DNA of 64,000 bases. It comes from Chlamydia crocodili (GTDB lineage: Bacteria; Chlamydiota; Chlamydiia; Chlamydiales; Chlamydiaceae). Below the pieces are notes generated by a model, which was given only the letters and a program-made list of their open reading frames with translations, did no database searches and was not told the DNA's origin. Numbering within the stretch: position 1 is the stretch's first letter; every line of letters begins with the position of its first letter. Below are positions 59,874-64,000 of this stretch, piece after piece. Made by a program: the position numbers and the translations under genes. Location: positions 824,113 through 888,112 of the forward strand of contig NZ_CP060791.1 of the NCBI RefSeq assembly GCF_018343815.1, read 5' to 3'.

Positions 59874-62591
59874 TTAGAACTGGATCTTAGATCCAAGATC
59901 TACATTGTAGGTTCGAGAAGAGTCTCTGAGTTCGAAACTAAATTGACTGAAGATTTCGAAATTCTTGCTAAAAGACTTATAATTTCCTGCTCTTATAGCA
60001 AAAGCTTGTCTGGCTAAGTTTGTTGCTGTTGTTGTCCAAATAGCTCCAGTAGGATTGGATAGAAGAGAGGTTGTGCAATTAGGATTGCTTCTGACAATAT
60101 CAGGAATATAAGTAAGTGTTAGATTGTAAGAAGAACGATTGTTTTTAGCAGATTTTTCATATCGTATTCCTATAGGTAAGGAGACGTTTGTTAGATGACT
60201 GTTTTCAAAATGTCTTCCTCTATCATTGTTGTGTTCTTTAAAGTCCTCTTGATGAGCATATACGAACTGAACTTTCATAAACGGAGCATATGTATCAAAG
60301 AAAGCGTAGCCTAATTCGATAGGTGCTGTAGCTCCAAGCTCTACTGCAATGCAGTCATTACCCCAATCGCCTTTAACTTGTGAATAAATAGTATCTTGAG
60401 GAGGAACAGTTCCAGGAGCATTTGTTTTTATCTCATTGGAAGCATGACTATAAGTTAGTTGAGCATCAAGAATTAAGGCTACTTGTAGACCTAAAGCTCT
60501 GGTTAATAATCTCTCCCAAGCAGCAAGGGATGAGATATGCTGATAGTAGATAGATCCTGTGTAGATATTAGCAGTATTTTTTGAGACGAGATAATCCTTA
60601 TCTCGACCAAATAACTGACCAAATGCAGCACTAAATATATCTTCCGAAGGTGTTTGATTAAATACTCCCAAGAGGTATCCAGCACTATCGTGACGGAATC
60701 TAAGTTTTGTTGCAGTACCACTTTTATGTAAAAAGTTTGCTAATCCTGATACCCAGAAGCCTCTATGATAGTTAGAACCATTTGCATTAACTTCCATAAG
60801 GTTTTGAATTGCTCTTACATCTGAAAAAGCTCCCCATAACGTATTAGGAACTAAAGTTCCTCGACGTTCAGGAGAGGGAGCGTAACCGGTTTTGTTCCAG
60901 ATTAATGTTGCGGTTTTTGTATCCCCGGTTCCTGCCCAGGTCACTGTCCAGTTTCCTTGATAGCCATAGTGAGTTGGGGGAACATAATTAGTCAGATTTT
61001 GTGCAGGAATATCAGGAGTGCTAGCTGTAGCTGCAGTAATTTCTATACCTGTGAAAGGCTTGTTTGTGGCAAGTATAGGGTAGTCATAACCATTACCATT
61101 ATCATCAACAAAGCTAACCGAATTAATGGTAACTTTCTTTCCGGTTGTTGTTGCTTTAATTTTAGCAGGAGTAGCAACTCCACCATTGCCTAACGAAGCA
61201 ACATTAATAAAGAGATTAGTAAGGGTTATACTGTCTCCATCTGCATTCGGAGTCTGTAATGTAGTTCCTAAATCCATAACAACAGAACCGCCCGTTTGTG
61301 TGAAAGATTTAGCTTCTAAAGTTACACCATCTTTGAGAATTAATGATCCTGCAGATAATGTGACGGGTTGTTTTAATGTTGAATTTAGATTTTTAGGTTC
61401 TTGTTTTTCTTGAGGAGTTAGTTTTTCTCCGGAGAAGACAATTTTTCCAGTATAGGTTGAATTCCCTTCTGACTGATTAATAGTTAAGCTGGTTGCTTGT
61501 GTTCCTGATGATGTCACAGGATCGTAGAAAAAAATACCAAAACCGTCTTTAGCTCTCAGTTGAGTGAATTTCCCATCAGTACCAAGATCTATAGAATTTC
61601 TAGTAGGTTTTTGATCAGCGACTATGGTATTCCCTACAAAAGTAATATCACCAAGATTCGCACTTAGACTGCATTCTCCTGCAGAATCTTTTAAGCAAAT
61701 AGCACCACCTTTGGGTGAGGTAGTGTGATGTACAGAGTTATTAGAAAATAGAGTAGGACCGCCGGACGTAATGGTTAACTTATCAGCATAGATTGCTCCG
61801 CCGCTAGTTTCGGTTATATTATCTGAAAATATGAGATTTTTATTATTCTCTAATTTTAATTCTGGATGATTAGTAGTATCACTACAATTAATAGCTCCCC
61901 CGGAGCAATTGGTTGCGGAATGATTATTCGTAAAAAATACTTTATTATTACTAGAAATGGTAGTTGTACCTGTTGCGTAAATTGCTCCACCGCTCTTTAC
62001 AGATTGATTGTCTGTAAAATTAGCAGTTCCGGTGACGCCTGTTAACGAGAAGGCTTTACAATTGATTGCTCCACCGTTTTCTTTAGATTGGTTCTTTTGA
62101 AATAGAACATTGAAAGTATTTTCAAATTTTACTTCTCCTACAGATTTAATAGCTCCTGCTGCTTGTATAGCTGATTTCTGTGATGGTGGACAGTAGGAAC
62201 ATGAGAAAGAAGAAAATCCTGAAATAAGGAGAGTTTTTTCAGCTGTTACATCAATAGCAGCAGGTTTTGGATTTCCAGTATCAGTAGTAATATTCTCAAA
62301 GCATAATTTACGCCAATTACCTATAAATGTCAGATCTCCCGCAGTCTGGGTGAAACAACTAGTTGTTAGAGGAGTTCCTTTCCCTGCATAGGCAATACAA
62401 ATATCTCCACTACATCTATAGATAGTTCCCTCATTATTGGATGTAGATCGTGTTGTGAATGTTGCATTCGTGCCATCGTTTCCGTTGAAACTATTTTCGG
62501 AAGTTAAGATTTCTTCTGTTGCTGCGGAGAAGCATAAAGAGGTCGAGGCTATCAACCCAGAGGATAAGAACCAACAAACTGGATATTTCAT
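59874..62591 (-). CDS. pmp: POMP90-like G-type polymorphic membrane protein (no tract)
   Basis: Autotransporter, 905 aa. Signal peptide MKYPVCWFLSSGLIASTSLCFS. SCFTQTAGDLTFIG in the early passenger; GGA motifs include GGAINCK, GGAIYAT, GGAINCS, GGAIYAD and GGAICLK. Where the other POMP copies have a long G tract, this one reads LGNGGVATP (near 61180), so slippage is not expected there. Middle domain HYGYQGNWTVTW and RRGTLVPNTLWGAF; the barrel ends in GSKIQF. The middle domain and barrel are related to, but clearly more diverged from, the 57023 and 62714 copies. Preceded by the third TTGACT block. Confidence 0.94.
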   Translation of the reverse strand: MKYPVCWFLSSGLIASTSLCFSAATEEILTSENSFNGNDGTNATFTTRSTSNNEGTIYRCSGDICIAYAGKGTPLTTSCFTQTAGDLTFIGNWRKLCFENITTDTGNPKPAAIDVTAEKTLLISGFSSFSCSYCPPSQKSAIQAAGAIKSVGEVKFENTFNVLFQKNQSKENGGAINCKAFSLTGVTGTANFTDNQSVKSGGAIYATGTTTISSNNKVFFTNNHSATNCSGGAINCSDTTNHPELKLENNKNLIFSDNITETSGGAIYADKLTITSGGPTLFSNNSVHHTTSPKGGAICLKDSAGECSLSANLGDITFVGNTIVADQKPTRNSIDLGTDGKFTQLRAKDGFGIFFYDPVTSSGTQATSLTINQSEGNSTYTGKIVFSGEKLTPQEKQEPKNLNSTLKQPVTLSAGSLILKDGVTLEAKSFTQTGGSVVMDLGTTLQTPNADGDSITLTNLFINVASLGNGGVATPAKIKATTTGKKVTINSVSFVDDNGNGYDYPILATNKPFTGIEITAATASTPDIPAQNLTNYVPPTHYGYQGNWTVTWAGTGDTKTATLIWNKTGYAPSPERRGTLVPNTLWGAFSDVRAIQNLMEVNANGSNYHRGFWVSGLANFLHKSGTATKLRFRHDSAGYLLGVFNQTPSEDIFSAAFGQLFGRDKDYLVSKNTANIYTGSIYYQHISSLAAWERLLTRALGLQVALILDAQLTYSHASNEIKTNAPGTVPPQDTIYSQVKGDWGNDCIAVELGATAPIELGYAFFDTYAPFMKVQFVYAHQEDFKEHNNDRGRHFENSHLTNVSLPIGIRYEKSAKNNRSSYNLTLTYIPDIVRSNPNCTTSLLSNPTGAIWTTTATNLARQAFAIRAGNYKSFSKNFEIFSQFSFELRDSSRTYNVDLGSKIQF

Positions 62592-62647
62592 ATTTTTAGA
62601 TCATAGATAGGTTTAGATAGACTAAAACCATCATAAAAAATTTTAAA

Positions 62648-62653
62648 AGTCAA
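62648..62653 (-). promoter_or_regulatory. TTGACT element of a POMP upstream block (copy C)
   Basis: Third copy of the upstream block (62592-62653), more diverged than A and B but with TTGACTTTTAAAA intact. Confidence 0.45.
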
Positions 62654-62675
62654 TGATATTGAAAGAGTTGGTAGG

Positions 62676-62699
62676 CCCTGCCCCGTGGTGGGGGCAGGG
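62676..62699 (-). terminator. GC-rich hairpin after a POMP gene
   Basis: CCCTGCCCC (62676-62684) with GGGGCAGGG (62691-62699), 6-nt loop, 15 bases beyond the stop of the 62714 gene. Confidence 0.7.
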
Positions 62700-62713
62700 G
62701 AGGTGGAGGTGAG

Positions 62714-64000
62714 TTAGAACTGGATTTTAGATCCGAGATCTATATTATAGGTTCTGGAAGAGCCTCTGAGCTCGAAACCGAACTGACTAAAGATTTCAAA
62801 GTTTGGACTGAAAGATAAGTAATTTCCAGCACGGACAATGAAGGCTTGTCTAGCTAAGTTTGTCGCTTTAGTTAACCAAACAGCTGTAGTTGGGCTAACT
62901 AGCAGAGACGTCGTACAGTCAGGATTGCTTCTTGCAATGTCTGGTGAGTAGGCCAGAGTTAAATTATAAGAAGCACTATCGTTCGCAGAAAATCTTTCGA
63001 ACTTAACTCCAATAGGCATGGAGAGATTCGTAAGATTACTGCTCTCAAAGTATCTTCCTTCAGTACTGCTATTTTCTTTAAAGTCTTCTTGGTGAGCATG
63101 AACAAGCTGGAACTTCAAGAATGGAGAATACATATCGAATAGGGTAGAGTATTGAGACTCGATAGGCACAACAGCGCCAAGTTCTAATCCGAAACAATCG
63201 TTACCCCAATCACCCTTGATCTCTGAGTAGACGACGTTTTGCGGAGCGTATTTTTTAGTCATATTCGTTTTCATATCATTAGAAGTATGACTGTAGGTGA
63301 GTTGTGCATTAAGGACTAACGGAGCTTGCGCACCGATAGTATTTTGTAGCAGTCTATCCCAAGCGCTCCAGAAGGAAGTATGCTGATAGTAGATAGAGCC
63401 TGCATAGATATTGGAGCTATTTTTAGATGCTAAGTAATCTTTATCTTTTCCAAACAACTGACAGAAAGCAGCGCTGAAGATATCTTCGGAGGGTGTTTGA
63501 GCAAAGGCTCCCAAGAGATACCCGACACTATTGTGACGAAACTTACGTTTTGTTTCTGTACCGCTTTTGTGTAAGAAGTTAGCCAATCCTGATACCCAGA
63601 AGCCTCTCTGATAGTCAGCACCGTTGACGCTAACATCCATAAGATTCTGAATAGCGCGTACATCCGAGGAAGACCCCCATAATGTATTAGGAACTAGTGG
63701 ACCTTGACGCTCCGGATTGGGGAGATAGCCAGTTTGTTTCCAATCGAATGTGGCTGTTTGTGTGGCAGTGGTTGATCCTTGTTTCCAAGTTGTTGTCCAG
63801 TCCCCTTGATAGCCATAATGTGAAGGTGGGACATAGTTAGTTAGATTGTTTGTTGGTTTTGTGGCTGTTCCAGAACCGTTTGCTTTAGCTTCTATTGCCG
63901 AAAAGGATTGTGTTGTGGAAAAGATAGGATATTCGTAGCCGTTTCCGTCAGAATCGACTAGATTAATAGATTGGATTGTAACATTTTTGTCGGTTGTACC
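62714..64000 (-). CDS. pmp: POMP90-like G-type polymorphic membrane protein, 5' part beyond window
   Basis: The C-terminal 428 residues of an autotransporter whose start lies past the window edge. The frame is open from position 64000 (TDKNVTIQSINLVDSDGNG) through HYGYQGDWTTTW, RQGPLVPNTLWGSS and the barrel to the terminal GSKIQF. Compared with the other copies the middle-domain segment reads LWGSSSDVR where they have LWGSFSDVR. The barrel is almost identical to the 57023 gene over the last 300 residues. Any poly-G tract at the position used by the paralogs would lie just outside the window, so its phase state cannot be read here. Confidence 0.94.
   Translation of the reverse strand, partial: GTTDKNVTIQSINLVDSDGNGYEYPIFSTTQSFSAIEAKANGSGTATKPTNNLTNYVPPSHYGYQGDWTTTWKQGSTTATQTATFDWKQTGYLPNPERQGPLVPNTLWGSSSDVRAIQNLMDVSVNGADYQRGFWVSGLANFLHKSGTETKRKFRHNSVGYLLGAFAQTPSEDIFSAAFCQLFGKDKDYLASKNSSNIYAGSIYYQHTSFWSAWDRLLQNTIGAQAPLVLNAQLTYSHTSNDMKTNMTKKYAPQNVVYSEIKGDWGNDCFGLELGAVVPIESQYSTLFDMYSPFLKFQLVHAHQEDFKENSSTEGRYFESSNLTNLSMPIGVKFERFSANDSASYNLTLAYSPDIARSNPDCTTSLLVSPTTAVWLTKATNLARQAFIVRAGNYLSFSPNFEIFSQFGFELRGSSRTYNIDLGSKIQF

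Noticed and set aside
17398..64000. CRISPR-like or IS elements among the repeats
   Set aside because: The repeats are coding paralogy and hairpins; no direct-repeat/spacer array, transposase or terminal inverted repeats were seen.

Overview
The window is chlamydial DNA. The decisive evidence is a large tandem array of polymorphic membrane protein (Pmp) autotransporters with GGA(I/L/V) and FxxN repeats, the neighbour set aroG, OTU protease, artJ, metallo-hydrolase and hflX, and the moderately AT-rich composition. Several E-type genes next to pmpH, pmpG and many POMP90-like G genes, plus an OTU-domain protein, point to the former Chlamydophila side of the genus (psittaci, abortus, felis, caviae group) rather than C. 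trachomatis. I do not assign a species.

Positions 1-17,400 hold mostly plus-strand metabolic, translation-related and host-interaction genes. On the minus strand are a DAHP synthase with no ordinary start codon and a large OTU-type deubiquitinase-like protein. On the plus strand are ArtJ (arginine binding), an Inc-like two-TM protein, an MBL-fold hydrolase, HflX, MtaB, an unknown protein translationally coupled to mtaB, and the glycogen branching enzyme GlgB. After these come a 591-aa protein with four hydrophobic hairpins and a 766-aa soluble protein whose C-terminal third carries YDxP, YxxM/YxN and RxLPPxP motifs. The last looks like an effector that imitates a host docking scaffold.

Positions 17,398-36,300 hold the E/F-type pmp cluster on the minus strand. 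Six long genes form three head-to-tail pairs. Each pair is led by a B-type (PmpF-like) gene followed within 2-30 nt by an A-type (PmpE-like) gene, and each has a near-identical TAGACA-N17/18-TATA promoter. One gene is frameshifted at a C10 tract. Between the pairs lies a 356-aa mini-Pmp that is only a signal peptide and a beta-barrel, preceded by a dense inverted-repeat or pseudoknot-like leader.

Positions 36,526-64,000 hold pmpH and pmpG as an operon, then eight more G-type pmp genes, all on the minus strand. Three or four of these are POMP90-like and closely related. One is switched out of frame by a G10 tract, the next has a G13 tract in frame, the third has no tract, and the fourth is cut by the window edge. 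GC-rich hairpins separate most G-type genes. Together the array looks like a surface-antigen system diversified by tandem duplication and slipped-strand phase variation.
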